A stretch of 64,000 nucleotides of DNA from Aminipila luticellarii (GCF_004103735.1 NZ_CP035281.1:1054001-1118000), one strand, 5' to 3'. Positions 26,064-35,420 are shown, numbered from the stretch's first letter. Numbers and translations: made by a program. The notes: a model not told the origin generated them from the letters alone.

Positions 26064-26546
26064 ATGAAGATCAATCAGTTGAATATAAGAGTCTGTGAAG
26101 AACAGGATAAGGAACAATGGATTTCTTTAAACCGTGAATTTATGGCATATGAAATTCAGGATGCGGAATTTTGGAATAATACCGCTTCAAATTCCGATGA
26201 AAACTTTGCTCAGACCTTTAAAGAGGCGTTCCATCATCCGGAGCTGATCACGCTTTTGATGATTGAAAAAGAGGATGGTGCTATTGGATTTGCAAATGTG
26301 ATGACTCTATTTAGTGTATGGAGCCATGGCAAGGCACTGTGCCTGGATGACTTATATATAAAAAAAGAATACCGGGGAAATGGAGTGGGACGCAGGGTCA
26401 TGAAGTATATTGAAGAATATGGTAGGGAGCATGGGTTCAAAAGACTGCAGTTTCAGTCTGAATTTACAAATCCTGAAGCACATAAATTCTATAGTAAGCT
26501 GGGATATACATCAGAATCCATGAACTTTTATGTCAGATACCTGTAA
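26064..26546 (+). CDS. GNAT family N-acetyltransferase
   Basis: 160 residues. The acetyl-CoA pyrophosphate-binding motif is LDDLYIKKEYRGNGVGRRVMKYI (V-x-x-x-x-R-G-x-G-x-G/A), and the C-terminal QFQSEFTNPEAHKFYSKLGY completes the GNAT fold. The substrate is unknown. GGGGG precedes the ATG. It is followed 18 bases later by a YdcF-like gene, so the two may be co-transcribed. Confidence 0.9.
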   Translation: MKINQLNIRVCEEQDKEQWISLNREFMAYEIQDAEFWNNTASNSDENFAQTFKEAFHHPELITLLMIEKEDGAIGFANVMTLFSVWSHGKALCLDDLYIKKEYRGNGVGRRVMKYIEEYGREHGFKRLQFQSEFTNPEAHKFYSKLGYTSESMNFYVRYL

Positions 26547-26564
26547 AGAAGTTAGGAAAAGGAT

Positions 26565-27284
26565 ATGAACAGTACGCTTAGAAACAACAGAAAATTTTGG
26601 TTAACGGGTATTTTTGTTTTAGTGGTCCTGACAGCCCTTCCCTTGATAATCAATCAATACATGATAAAAACTGCGGGAACGGCTATTATTGCAGAAATGA
26701 AAGAGGATAGAGAGGTCAGCTTTGTGAAGGAGCAGCAATCTGCATTTTCAGGCTTGAAAGCGGAATGTATTCTGGTTCTGGGTGCGGGATTGAAGCCGGA
26801 CGGAACTCCGAATCATATGCTGGAGGACAGGCTGGAAACGGCATTCGCTTTATATAAGTCGGGTGCCGCTCCTAAGCTGCTCCTGTCCGGGGATCACGGC
26901 AGGAATGAATATGATGAGGTAAACGCCATGAAGGGGTATATGCTGGAGCGTGGTGTGCCAAAGGAGGATATCTTTTTAGATCTTGCGGGGTTTTCTACCT
27001 ATGATTCCATGTATAGAGCAAAAGCTGTTTTTCAGGTAAATTCTGTAATCGTAGTCACTCAGAGATACCATCAGTACAGAGCTTTATATCTGGCTGAAAA
27101 GCTGGGATACAAGGCCTACGGCGTCTGTTCAGATCAAGAGGTCTACATGGGTCAGACCATAAGAAATATTCGGGAGATTCTCGCTCGAAACAAAGACTTT
27201 TTTAAAGTGATGATAAAGCCGGCGCCATCTTATTTGGGAGATATTATCCCCATCAGCGGCAGCGGATTAGAAAGCTGGGAGTAG
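26565..27284 (+). CDS. YdcF/SanA/ElyC family protein
   Basis: 239 residues: one N-terminal membrane anchor (about 12-30), then a DUF218 domain with ECILVLGAGLKPDGTPNHML, the LLLSGDHG segment and VIVVTQRYHQYRALYLAEKLGY. Family members such as SanA and ElyC affect envelope integrity, but their chemistry is unknown. The active face should be outside the membrane. It lies between a GNAT gene and a DNA glycosylase gene. Confidence 0.88.
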   Translation: MNSTLRNNRKFWLTGIFVLVVLTALPLIINQYMIKTAGTAIIAEMKEDREVSFVKEQQSAFSGLKAECILVLGAGLKPDGTPNHMLEDRLETAFALYKSGAAPKLLLSGDHGRNEYDEVNAMKGYMLERGVPKEDIFLDLAGFSTYDSMYRAKAVFQVNSVIVVTQRYHQYRALYLAEKLGYKAYGVCSDQEVYMGQTIRNIREILARNKDFFKVMIKPAPSYLGDIIPISGSGLESWE

Positions 27285-27323
27285 AAAAGATTTAAGACAG
27301 CACAGTAAAGGAAAGGTGCAGCA

Positions 27324-27830
27324 ATGGCAGAATATGAAAAAATAAAACAGCCCTTTGAACCGGTTTATGATAAGGATTCCAGAATATTGATTTTGGGAAG
27401 TCTGCCTTCTGTCAAATCCAGGGAGAACGGGTTTTATTATGGGCATCCCCAAAACAGATTTTGGAAGGTTATTGCAGATATTTACGGGTCAACTGCTCCG
27501 GTAAATATCGAAGAGAAAAAAGAACTGCTGCATCAATGCAAAATCGCCTTATGGGATGTCATTGAGAGCTGCGAAATAAAGGGATCCAGTGACAGCAGCA
27601 TTCGAGATGTGAAGACAGCAGACTTGCGCATGATTTTAAATCAATGCCCGATTGAGGAATTATTTGCAAATGGGAAAACGGCCGAAAAACTGTACAATAA
27701 ATTCAGCAGGACCGAAACTGGACGCCAGATCATCGCTCTGCCTTCTACAAGTCCCGCCAATGCCGCCTATTCTTTAGAGAAGTTGATCCGTCGATGGTCT
27801 GTTATAAGAGAGCCGGCAGAAGGAAAATAG
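27324..27830 (+). CDS. DNA-deoxyinosine/uracil-type glycosylase (UDG superfamily)
   Basis: 168 residues, one small UDG-fold domain. ILILGSLPSVKSRENGFYYGHPQNRFWKV is the N-terminal signature of the mismatch-specific/deoxyinosine glycosylase branch, and LPSTSPANA near the C-terminus is the second active-site loop. It removes deaminated bases (hypoxanthine or uracil) from DNA. The exact preference cannot be read from the sequence. AAAGGTG precedes the ATG. It is probably in an operon with the preceding two genes. Confidence 0.86.
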   Translation: MAEYEKIKQPFEPVYDKDSRILILGSLPSVKSRENGFYYGHPQNRFWKVIADIYGSTAPVNIEEKKELLHQCKIALWDVIESCEIKGSSDSSIRDVKTADLRMILNQCPIEELFANGKTAEKLYNKFSRTETGRQIIALPSTSPANAAYSLEKLIRRWSVIREPAEGK

Positions 27831-27974
27831 GAGCATGTGTCTGCTAATTTTTCAATTGATACAGTGAGTCTTATATGGTTTGGGATTCTCTAAAAAAAGA
27901 AGAAATAGGATTGAAAAAGCAGCCATTTAAGAGCATAATAAAAAATATAACGAAGCAAGGGGGAAAATAAGATT

Positions 27975-29639
27975 ATGATACGTTTTTTAAAAAAAGTTAC
28001 GAGTATTGCTTTGATGTGCTTTCTGATAACGGGGATGGCTATTCCTGCAATACCAGTATTTGCGGATACTACATACAGCGATGTGCCGGCAGACAGCTGG
28101 GCCGTTCAATCCATAGCAGATGCGGGAAGATATGGATTGATGAAAGGACAGGCAGAAGGCAGCTTCGGCTATGGAAAGACTGTTACAAAGGCAGAATTTG
28201 CAACGATTTTGTGCAATATGATGAAGTGGCAGGCCGTAAATCCGGCACAGCCGTCTTTTACGGATGTCATGCAGGATAAATGGTATTATTCCTATATTGA
28301 GACTGCATTGGCGAACAGTGCTATAGATAAGGCAGACAGCTTTTTACCGGACACACCGATCACGAGAGAGGAAATGGCTGTCATGTTTGTAAAGGCTCTG
28401 GGCCTTTCGGATGCTGTAAAAGTGGCTGAAACCTCAGCAGCGCAGTTTACGGATGTCACTACTGATAAAGGATATATCGGTGTGGCTTATGATATAGGAA
28501 TGATCAATGGAATATCCCAGAATGCCTTTGCACCGGCCAGCACGGCCAAGCGTGAAGAGGCAGCGGCTATGCTGTCGAGAGTTTATGCCAAATATTATGG
28601 AAAGACTGATTTCCTGCACGGGTTTTACGCCATTTCTTCCTATTCTCAGAAAGATTTGACGAACCGGATGGACGCGGTCACTTTTGGCTGGAGCACAATG
28701 ACAAATGATGCCAAAGGTGTCTGGTTGAATACGGGAAGTGAAAATGCCAATGAGTTCAAGATTCCGTCGGGATATGAAGATATCATTTCTTACGTTGAAA
28801 GCAATAAAACAAAAGCCCATCTGGGCGTATACATGGATACGTCGGATGGAGTAAAGGATCTGCTTCTGAGCGCAGATAAGCGTATGACCGCAGTGGATGC
28901 GATCATGGCGGAGCTGGACAAGACCTATGAAGCTGTCGGGAAAAATCCTTACAGCGGCGTAACCATAGATTTTGAAGGATTGAAAGGCTCGGATGTAAAA
29001 CAGGGGTTCAATGCGTTCTTAACAGAGCTTTCCGCAAGGCTTAAGGCTGAGAATAAGACACTTTACGTTACAGTACAGCCGGCACTTTCCAATGGTACAT
29101 ATTTTGACGGATTTGATTATAAAACGATCGGAGAACTGGCAGATAAAGTCATTCTGATGGCTCATGATTACAACCCAACCTCCTTGGAGGGCTATACGGG
29201 AACAGAATGGTATAAGAACACGGCTCTTACGCCTATAGGAAGCGTATATTATTCTTTGAAAGCTATCACAGACAGCAATACAGGTGTAGCAGATAAAAAT
29301 AAGATCGTGCTTGCGGTCAGCTTCGCAACGGTGGGATGGGAGTTGTCAGATGACGGAAAATTGATTTCTGCTTCGCCTCTTCATGCAAACACGGACGCTG
29401 TATATAAATGGATGACTGCTGCCGGAACAGAAAAAGGCTTTTCAGCTGTTTATAGAAATCCGTATTTAAAATACACGACGCCTGAAGGTAAAAATGTATT
29501 CTTATGGTATGAAAATGAGCAGAGCGTATTTGAAAAGGCTGCTCTAGCCAGAATGTTCGGAATCAATGGCGTCTCCTTTTGGAGATTGGGGCTGATTCCA
29601 GATTACAGCGGATACAGTGTGATGAACAGCTTGGAGTAA
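27975..29639 (+). CDS. SLH-domain glycoside hydrolase family 18 protein
   Basis: 554 residues with a signal peptide ending near FADTTYS. Three SLH-type repeats cover about 30-205 (YSDVPADSWAVQSIADAG; FTDVMQDKWYYSYIETAL; FTDVTTDKGYIGVAYDIG), which attach proteins to secondary cell-wall polymer. The catalytic domain has GVTIDFEGLKG, where the glutamate is the GH18 acid, in the style of spore cortex-lytic YaaH/SleL enzymes. Peptidoglycan or chitin-like glycan hydrolysis at the surface is inferred. It is preceded by a 140-base gap and followed by a terminator. Confidence 0.92.
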   Translation: MIRFLKKVTSIALMCFLITGMAIPAIPVFADTTYSDVPADSWAVQSIADAGRYGLMKGQAEGSFGYGKTVTKAEFATILCNMMKWQAVNPAQPSFTDVMQDKWYYSYIETALANSAIDKADSFLPDTPITREEMAVMFVKALGLSDAVKVAETSAAQFTDVTTDKGYIGVAYDIGMINGISQNAFAPASTAKREEAAAMLSRVYAKYYGKTDFLHGFYAISSYSQKDLTNRMDAVTFGWSTMTNDAKGVWLNTGSENANEFKIPSGYEDIISYVESNKTKAHLGVYMDTSDGVKDLLLSADKRMTAVDAIMAELDKTYEAVGKNPYSGVTIDFEGLKGSDVKQGFNAFLTELSARLKAENKTLYVTVQPALSNGTYFDGFDYKTIGELADKVILMAHDYNPTSLEGYTGTEWYKNTALTPIGSVYYSLKAITDSNTGVADKNKIVLAVSFATVGWELSDDGKLISASPLHANTDAVYKWMTAAGTEKGFSAVYRNPYLKYTTPEGKNVFLWYENEQSVFEKAALARMFGINGVSFWRLGLIPDYSGYSVMNSLE

Positions 29640-29654
29640 ATCCAAGGGAAGAGT

Positions 29655-29698
29655 GCCATGTATGGAGCCAATAAGAAAATTCTATACATGGCTTTTTT
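29655..29698 (+). terminator. rho-independent terminator
   Basis: GCCATGTAT (29655-29663) pairs with ATACATGGC (29684-29692), followed by TTTTTT. Confidence 0.85.
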
Positions 29699-29750
29699 AT
29701 TAGGACTCAGATAGAAGAAATGAAAAAGGTGAAAATAGCAGGAGTGTTTT

Positions 29751-30476
29751 ATGGTGAAATATAATCAAACGAAAGAAGCTTCATCCAGTAAGTATTACGA
29801 TACAGTTACTTGTGCCGAAATGAAGAAAATTGAACAGCAGGCCAATGAATCCGGTCTGACTTATTATAAAATGATGGAAAATGCGGGAAAATCAGCCGTT
29901 CAGGTCATCTTGGATAAATCCCGCAAAATGCTGAAATGGGAAGCTTCCAGTTCTATGGGAGATATTGTGATATTCTGCGGCAAGGGGAATAATGGCGGGG
30001 ACGGATACGTAGTGGCAAGAGAATTGGCAACTAAAGGAATGAATGTAACGGTTGTCATGGCAGACGGCAATCCTAAGACAGAGGATTCCATAAAGAATGC
30101 CAATATCGTTCTCAGGAGAGGAATACCTGTTATAGATGCCAGGGCATATTTTCATGATGTTCCTGAAATCGTGGAAGCGGCAGACGTCATAGTAGATGCT
30201 GTTTACGGAACAGGATTTCATGGAGAACTGCCGGAGACTGTAAGATCCTGCTCAAAAATGATCAATGAAACATGCCACAGTGCATCCAATATAAAAAAGC
30301 TGGTCTTTGCGCTGGATATACCTACTGGGCTGAACGGAGATATGGGAGAACCGGATAAAGACACGGTGATCGCCGACTATACAATTGCTTTTCACCGAAC
30401 GAAACCGGTCCACAGTTTAGCGGAAGCCATTCCTTTCTGTGGTGAAATAGTGGCAGTTGGAATCGGTATTGATTAA
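29751..30476 (+). CDS. NAD(P)H-hydrate epimerase (YjeF N-terminal domain only)
   Basis: 241 residues. The YjeF_N/AIBP fold is indicated by VTCAEMKKIEQQANESGLTY, IVIFCGKGNNGGDGYVVAREL (nucleotide-binding loop) and VDAVYGTGFHGEL with VFALDIPTGLNGDMG. It epimerises damaged R-NAD(P)H hydrate so that a dehydratase can repair it. The usual fused ADP-dependent dehydratase domain is absent, so that partner must be encoded elsewhere. An extra 20-residue polar N-terminus is present. AGGAG precedes the ATG. It is preceded by a terminator, so it is expressed separately from the GH18 gene. Confidence 0.9.
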   Translation: MVKYNQTKEASSSKYYDTVTCAEMKKIEQQANESGLTYYKMMENAGKSAVQVILDKSRKMLKWEASSSMGDIVIFCGKGNNGGDGYVVARELATKGMNVTVVMADGNPKTEDSIKNANIVLRRGIPVIDARAYFHDVPEIVEAADVIVDAVYGTGFHGELPETVRSCSKMINETCHSASNIKKLVFALDIPTGLNGDMGEPDKDTVIADYTIAFHRTKPVHSLAEAIPFCGEIVAVGIGID

Positions 30477-30556
30477 AATGCCGATTTTTTTTGCTCAATA
30501 GGAAATATTGTTTCCTACTTGAAAATTTAATAAATGTCAATGAAAGAAGGTGTAGT

Positions 30557-32200
30557 ATGAAGAGAAAAGTGTGTAGTGTATTTCTTGCGGTCAGTTTACT
30601 TTTTAGTATGAGCATGGGGATGATAACGTTTGCGTATGGGGGGCAGAACGATTCTGTAAACATTACATTGCCTCAATTTAGAGTGATGATGAATGGTGAA
30701 ATTGTAAACAATGATTATAGCAAATTCCCCTTAATCGTGTATAAGAATATTACTTATTTTCCTATGACCTACAGTGATTGCAGGTATCTGGGGATTGAAG
30801 CCACATGGAAGGGAAATCAAGACGGACTGATGGTGGATACTACAGGAATAACGGCCGCCTACAATCCATATAAATCTTCCTCCAGAAATGGAAAAAGCTA
30901 TACCGCAAGGATTCCATCCTTTCCAATTCAGGTAAATGGGAAATCGGTTGATAACAGCAAGGAGCAATATCCGCTTTTATCTTTCCGTGATATTACCTAT
31001 TTCCCCATGACATGGAAGTATGCGGTGGAACAGTTTGGGTGGGACTATAGTTTTGACGGAAAAAATGGTCTTACCATTCAATCAAAAAATATAAAACTTC
31101 AGCAGGTCGCGCTTCCGAACAATCGGGCAGTAGAAAATGAATATAGTGATTATGCAGGAAAGAAAAGTACCTGCGTTCTGGTAAAAAATGGATACGTGTA
31201 TTTTGATAATAAAACGGGTGGTATTATGCAAGCTCCGCTTGCTAACCTATCAAAAGCAAAGAAAATATATCAACTGGAAAACAATTTTTATACGCAACAG
31301 TACAACGAGCATAGCTTTTATGAAGAAAATAGCAAAGCGATGTTATACTTCCATTCAGGAGGGGCTGTTATGGGAGCAGATCATAGGGTTGAACTGAACG
31401 CTGACGGAAGCATTCGAGAGATTCAGGAGAGCTATGATCAAACAACGGCCATTGGAGATAACCTTTTTATGACTTGGATAGGACCTATGCCGGGACCCGG
31501 GGGGCTAAGCATGCAGAAAAAGGGGCAGACAGAAACTCCTCTTGGGAGCTCGGATTACTGGTATGATACGCTGCATGCAGACAGCTTCAGTGGAGTTCCT
31601 GACTTTTCTCTTATTGGGAATCAATTGTTTGTAAGAGCCTCTAAGGTTCTGGGAAAGACCAGTGAAGGTGCTTTTAAGCTGGATACAAGACAGGTATATA
31701 AGGTCAATATTGATACGAATGAGGTACTCCCGGTAACCTATTCTAAGGAAGATATCAATACAGCTCAAATTGAAGGAGATGATCTGTACTATTTAAGCAA
31801 GGAAAGCATTTATAAAGTACCTCTCAAGGGGGGAACAGAAAATTTGCTTGGTAAAACAGGAGAGCGGAGCGAGTCTTATTATGATATTCCTTTTAAGGTA
31901 TTAGGAGGAAAAACGTACTTTGTAAAAAAAGACAATCAACTGTATACCCTGGGGACGGATAGCTCGTTAAACCCAAATGCAGAACTGATTTCCATGAAGA
32001 TAACGGGAGATAACAAAGAGTATTTAGCATGTACCTTTAAAGAAGCAGTTCAGGCTAAGTATAGGACTATGGTGCTTGACCGGTTAGGAAAGGTTGTGTT
32101 TAAAACTTCTGATTGCGGAAACAATGTGACTATAGAAGGAAATACCTTATACTTCTATAACATTACTACGCAGAACGTATGCAGCTGTAAGATCAAGTAA
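30557..32200 (+). CDS. secreted stalk-domain protein with DUF5050-like beta-propeller region
   Basis: 547 residues from the ATG at 30557 (GAAGGTG upstream, followed by a signal peptide with LLFSMSMGM); an earlier in-frame start at 30491 would give an implausible N-terminus. Two copies of the copper amine oxidase N-terminal-like stalk domain follow (FRVMMNGEIVNNDYSKFPLI and FPIQVNGKSVDNSKEQYPLL, each with TYFPMT). About residues 190-547 form a repetitive beta-rich region with YLSKESIYKVPLKGG, like DUF5050 propellers. It probably binds a surface ligand; the function is unknown. Terminator not evident; the PadR promoter follows almost immediately. Confidence 0.85.
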   Translation: MKRKVCSVFLAVSLLFSMSMGMITFAYGGQNDSVNITLPQFRVMMNGEIVNNDYSKFPLIVYKNITYFPMTYSDCRYLGIEATWKGNQDGLMVDTTGITAAYNPYKSSSRNGKSYTARIPSFPIQVNGKSVDNSKEQYPLLSFRDITYFPMTWKYAVEQFGWDYSFDGKNGLTIQSKNIKLQQVALPNNRAVENEYSDYAGKKSTCVLVKNGYVYFDNKTGGIMQAPLANLSKAKKIYQLENNFYTQQYNEHSFYEENSKAMLYFHSGGAVMGADHRVELNADGSIREIQESYDQTTAIGDNLFMTWIGPMPGPGGLSMQKKGQTETPLGSSDYWYDTLHADSFSGVPDFSLIGNQLFVRASKVLGKTSEGAFKLDTRQVYKVNIDTNEVLPVTYSKEDINTAQIEGDDLYYLSKESIYKVPLKGGTENLLGKTGERSESYYDIPFKVLGGKTYFVKKDNQLYTLGTDSSLNPNAELISMKITGDNKEYLACTFKEAVQAKYRTMVLDRLGKVVFKTSDCGNNVTIEGNTLYFYNITTQNVCSCKIK

Positions 32201-32209
32201 AGATAACAG

Positions 32210-32260
32210 TTGACATATATCGGTAATCTATGTATAATATTATATAGATTACCGATATAT
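32210..32260 (+). promoter_or_regulatory. padR promoter overlapped by a 17-bp inverted-repeat operator
   Basis: TTGACA (32210-32215), a 17-base spacer and TATAAT (32233-32238) form a consensus promoter. The arms ATATATCGGTAATCTAT (32215-32231) and its exact reverse complement (32244-32260) are 17 bp each with a 12-base spacer. They occupy the -35/-10 spacer and the start site. The natural reader is the PadR protein encoded directly downstream (autorepression). Confidence 0.9.
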
Positions 32261-32298
32261 ATAGGGGTCAGATATATAATGAAAAGGGGATGATATAA

Positions 32299-32643
32299 AT
32301 GAAGGTAGATAAAAGCCTGACCAGTGGAAGTACCACCATGCTCATTCTAAAGCTTCTGGAAAATCAAGATATGTACGGGTATCAGATGATAGAGGAGCTG
32401 GAGAACAAGTCCAATAATGTGTTTACATTAAAAGCCGGGACTTTATATCCAATTTTACATTCGTTGGAGCAGCAGGGAATGATTACCGCCTATGAAAGCC
32501 TGTCTGAAGAAGGGCGGATCAGAAAGTATTATAAAATCACGGAAAAAGGGCGGAGACTTTTTTTGGAGAAGAAAGAGGAATGGAGAACTTATGCTAAAGC
32601 TGTAAAGGATGTGCTGGGAGGTGTTTCTTATGTCACCGTTTAA
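32299..32643 (+). CDS. PadR family transcriptional regulator
   Basis: 114 residues, the compact PadR type (about 110 aa). The winged helix is indicated by TTMLILKLLENQDMYGYQMIEEL, then FTLKAGTLYPILHSLEQQGMI and RKYYKITEKGRRLF. PadR proteins usually repress a neighbouring gene and sense small molecules or envelope stress. It lies directly behind a promoter carrying a long perfect operator and overlaps the start of the following membrane protein gene by 14 bases, so the pair is a self-regulated operon. Confidence 0.93.
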   Translation: MKVDKSLTSGSTTMLILKLLENQDMYGYQMIEELENKSNNVFTLKAGTLYPILHSLEQQGMITAYESLSEEGRIRKYYKITEKGRRLFLEKKEEWRTYAKAVKDVLGGVSYVTV

Positions 32644-34060
32644 TGAGAAACCTGCTTTTGAAGGAGCTGGACAGTACGTTAAAAAGGTCTGTGAACAGGT
32701 TCGGTGGGGAAAGGCGCATCGAGTGATTTCTGAGGAGCTGTTAAATCATATGGAAGACCAGAAAGCAGCTTTTCTGCAAAAGGGACAGCAGGAAGAAGAG
32801 GCCGAAAAAAATGCTGTACTGGAAATGGGAGATGCAGTTACTGTGGGGCAGCAGCTTGACAGAACTCACCGCCCCAGACCCGATTGGGGGACTCTCTTGA
32901 TTGTAGGCGTGTGTATAGTAGTAAGCATTGTACTGCGGTATTTCCTTTCTTTAAACGCGGGGGGCGGCTCACAACCGGCAGTGGGATATTTTTATCCTTA
33001 TCTGGCGGCTCTCCCATTGGGAATTGCGGTCATGATTGGCATATATTTTATGGACTACAGCATTGTAGGTAAATATCCCAAGAGCCTTTACGGAATTGTT
33101 CTGGCGTGTTGTCTGCTGGGATATGGTTTTTCACCTCAGATCAATTACGTACATATCCATGTATTTTACTACGCCTTGATTTTGACGTGCCTTTACGGGG
33201 GAATCGTGTACAGTCAACGGGGAAAGAGCTATTCTGGCGTGGTATTCTGCGGAGCGGTAGGCGTAATCAGTTGTCTTGTATTTGGATTAAGGGTATCTGT
33301 TACTTGGATGTTCGCCTTGAATGGAGCTGTTCTTCTGACCGCTGCCATAAAAAGAGACTGGTTTAGGGTACAAAAGAAATATGCTTTGGCTTTGGTTTGG
33401 GTTCCCGTAGCTTTTATTATCATGATGCCGTTTCTTCTGTATTTCAGAAGATTTAAGTATATGTTTATCACAGAGGGAGCGGAATATGGGCAGAGCTATG
33501 TCCTGAATATGGTGAGAGAGATTCTGTCCAATGCGAAGCTATTTGGACAGGGAAAGCTGCCCTCCTATATGTTTCAGAGCAATATGGGCCTTGAAGAGGG
33601 GAACATCATAGAAAGCCTGCTGCCATCTTGGAAGAGCGACTATAGTTTGACTTATATGATTTATAAATTGGGCTGGGTTGCGGCAGTAATCGTTCTTATT
33701 CTGGTAGTGTTCTTAATGGTCCGATTGTTTAAGATCGTCAATAAACAGAGCAGCCAGCTGGGATATATGATCTCTCTGGGCGTGACTATAACCGTCATAT
33801 GGCAAAGTGTGATCTTTTTACTGAATAATTTAGGTATCTGCAATTGGTCTTCCTGTCCCCTTCCGTTTATTTCTCCGGGAAACAGCAGTTTTGTTGTGAA
33901 TATGGGGCTGATGGGACTGATTCTTTCCGCCTATAGAAACAATTCAATTTTCCGGGACAGAAAATTTTCCATGAAGTCGGCCGCAGGCTCTTTCGGTGAG
34001 GATCCGGAACAGCATTGTGTGAATTTGTGGAAATGGCAGCTGACTATAAGAAAGCTGTAA
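32630..34060 (+). CDS. FtsW/RodA/SpoVE-like membrane protein with N-terminal HAAS-type domain
   Basis: 476 residues; start at 32630 with GGGAGGTG upstream, inside the padR stop region. Residues 10-85 form a soluble helical domain (VRWGKAHRVISEELLNHMEDQ; EEEAEKNAVLEMGDAVTVGQQL), like the HAAS/permease-prefix domains that pair with PadR regulators. The rest has about ten membrane segments. Its C-terminal third resembles SEDS polymerases (LPSYMFQSNMG ahead of IIESLLPSWKSDYSLTYMI; CPLPFISPGNSSFVVNMGLMG, where the canonical form is LPFxSYGGSS). SEDS proteins polymerise peptidoglycan glycans. Whether this one is active is uncertain. Confidence 0.82.
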   Translation: MSPFNEKPAFEGAGQYVKKVCEQVRWGKAHRVISEELLNHMEDQKAAFLQKGQQEEEAEKNAVLEMGDAVTVGQQLDRTHRPRPDWGTLLIVGVCIVVSIVLRYFLSLNAGGGSQPAVGYFYPYLAALPLGIAVMIGIYFMDYSIVGKYPKSLYGIVLACCLLGYGFSPQINYVHIHVFYYALILTCLYGGIVYSQRGKSYSGVVFCGAVGVISCLVFGLRVSVTWMFALNGAVLLTAAIKRDWFRVQKKYALALVWVPVAFIIMMPFLLYFRRFKYMFITEGAEYGQSYVLNMVREILSNAKLFGQGKLPSYMFQSNMGLEEGNIIESLLPSWKSDYSLTYMIYKLGWVAAVIVLILVVFLMVRLFKIVNKQSSQLGYMISLGVTITVIWQSVIFLLNNLGICNWSSCPLPFISPGNSSFVVNMGLMGLILSAYRNNSIFRDRKFSMKSAAGSFGEDPEQHCVNLWKWQLTIRKL

Positions 34061-34067
34061 ACGAAAA

Positions 34068-34134
34068 AAGTTCATAGGGAAGAAGCTGTTATCATGAAAG
34101 CAGATTTTTTCCTTATGGGCTTTTATTTATTTTC
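34068..34134 (+). terminator. probable imperfect terminator after the FtsW-like gene
   Basis: AAG, CATA and GGAA segments (34068-34081) pair with TTCC, TATG and CTT (34109-34122), with small bulges, followed by a T-rich tail. Confidence 0.45.
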
Positions 34135-34151
34135 AAGCTTGATATGTTTTT

Positions 34152-35018
34152 TCACTCGCAGTATTTTTCTACCAATAAATCTAAAAAGCACTTTCCTGTC
34201 CTCGAAATCCGGTTCAGATCATTGAGAACAACTGCTATTTCAGTTTTTATATCAAAATCTGGCTGGATAATTGTTAAATTGTCCTTGAACTTTTCTGCCA
34301 GTGCCTGACTCGAAACGGCCAGACCTAAATTTCTTTCTGCCATGGAGACCGAGGATAACAGATCCGGAGCTTCCAGGCCTTTTTTCAGGCGTATTCCTTT
34401 TTTTGCGGCTATTTCTTCCAGCAGATTAAATTCTTCATTTCCTTGGAACCAGATAAAATCAGCCGCTGCCAATTCATCAAGAGACATTTTGGGAGGAACA
34501 GGAGTATTTTTAGCTGTGAGCAGGCAAAGGCTTTCCTTTGCCAGTTTGACTCCAATCAATTCCGAATTCACCGGACAATAAGAAAACCCAAAATCAATAT
34601 TCTGATTTTTAACCATAGCTTGAATTTCCTTACTGCTTCCGGTCACCCATTCATACTGTACATTCGGATATTTCAATTTAAATTCCGCCATGACATCAGA
34701 GAGCCAAGTGTATGCAACAGAATGAATCAGTCCGATCTTTATGATTCCCTTATCGATGTTGTTCATGGATATGGCTCTTTCCTGTAAAGTATCATAGCTG
34801 TCGCATACATCTTTTATAAAGGGCAGCAGCTCCATTCCCTCATTTGTTATTTTAATCCCCGATTTATTTCTGGACAAAAGCGTGGTATGCAGTTCTTCTT
34901 CCAGGCTGTTTATCATCTGGCTTATGGCAGACTGGGTATATCCCAGACATTTTCCTGCCTTTGTAAAGCTGGAAAGTTCCACGACCTTCAGGAAAGCTTT
35001 ATATTTTGTATAACCCAT
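34152..35018 (-). CDS. LysR family transcriptional regulator
   Basis: 288 residues. The N-terminal winged helix is MGYTKYKAFLKVVELSSFTKAGKCLGYTQSAISQMINSLEEEL, followed by the linker helix and a substrate-binding domain (IIKIGLIHSVAYTWLSDVMAEF). It reads divergently from a small gene and a LysO-family exporter gene, the classic LysR arrangement, so it probably controls them and itself from the shared intergenic region. The effector may be an amino acid; this is inference. Confidence 0.92.
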   Translation of the reverse strand: MGYTKYKAFLKVVELSSFTKAGKCLGYTQSAISQMINSLEEELHTTLLSRNKSGIKITNEGMELLPFIKDVCDSYDTLQERAISMNNIDKGIIKIGLIHSVAYTWLSDVMAEFKLKYPNVQYEWVTGSSKEIQAMVKNQNIDFGFSYCPVNSELIGVKLAKESLCLLTAKNTPVPPKMSLDELAAADFIWFQGNEEFNLLEEIAAKKGIRLKKGLEAPDLLSSVSMAERNLGLAVSSQALAEKFKDNLTIIQPDFDIKTEIAVVLNDLNRISRTGKCFLDLLVEKYCE

Positions 35019-35082
35019 TTCGTAAACCTCACATTAGAAAAGCTTATTTTATTTATTAAAAAGATTCGTTTTACTTATTGAT

Positions 35083-35103
35083 ATATTAATCATATACTAA
35101 TAT
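35083..35103. promoter_or_regulatory. candidate LysR-type binding palindrome
   Basis: ATATTA (35083-35088) and TAATAT (35098-35103) form inverted arms with a 9-base spacer in the divergent region between the LysR gene and the small gene. The region is AT rich, so chance is possible. Confidence 0.35.
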
Positions 35104-35171
35104 TGAAAAAAAGGCAATATATTGCAGAGGCAATGAAGAGGAATCCAGAGAGAATAAAAGCGGAGGAAAAA

Positions 35172-35420
35172 ATGGACGAAATTGCAGACATAAAATATAA
35201 AAGCAATGATCTTTTTCAGAAGGCGATGGAAAATCAATCCTTTCTGCAGGTCTTTTATGGAGATATGGAAGGAGATGAGGATGAAATGGCTCTTAAAAAC
35301 AAACTGATTCTCTTAAACAAAGCGATCCGTGATTTTCAGACAGATGTCTGCGGCTGCGGTCAGGGAATCCGAATTCAGTCGATGAAAAGCCTTATTCGGG
35401 AAATCCAGGGCTATATATAG
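35172..35420 (+). CDS. small helical protein of unknown function (82 aa)
   Basis: I prefer the ATG at 35172, with GGAGG five bases upstream; in-frame starts at 35103 (TTG) and 35133 (ATG) exist but lack a good site. The product is charged and mostly helical, with a CGCGQG cluster (VCGCGQGIRIQSM) near the C-terminus and no membrane segment or signal peptide. I do not recognise the family. It lies between the divergent LysR gene and the LysO-like exporter gene, 62 bases before the latter, and may share its regulation. Confidence 0.6.
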   Translation: MDEIADIKYKSNDLFQKAMENQSFLQVFYGDMEGDEDEMALKNKLILLNKAIRDFQTDVCGCGQGIRIQSMKSLIREIQGYI

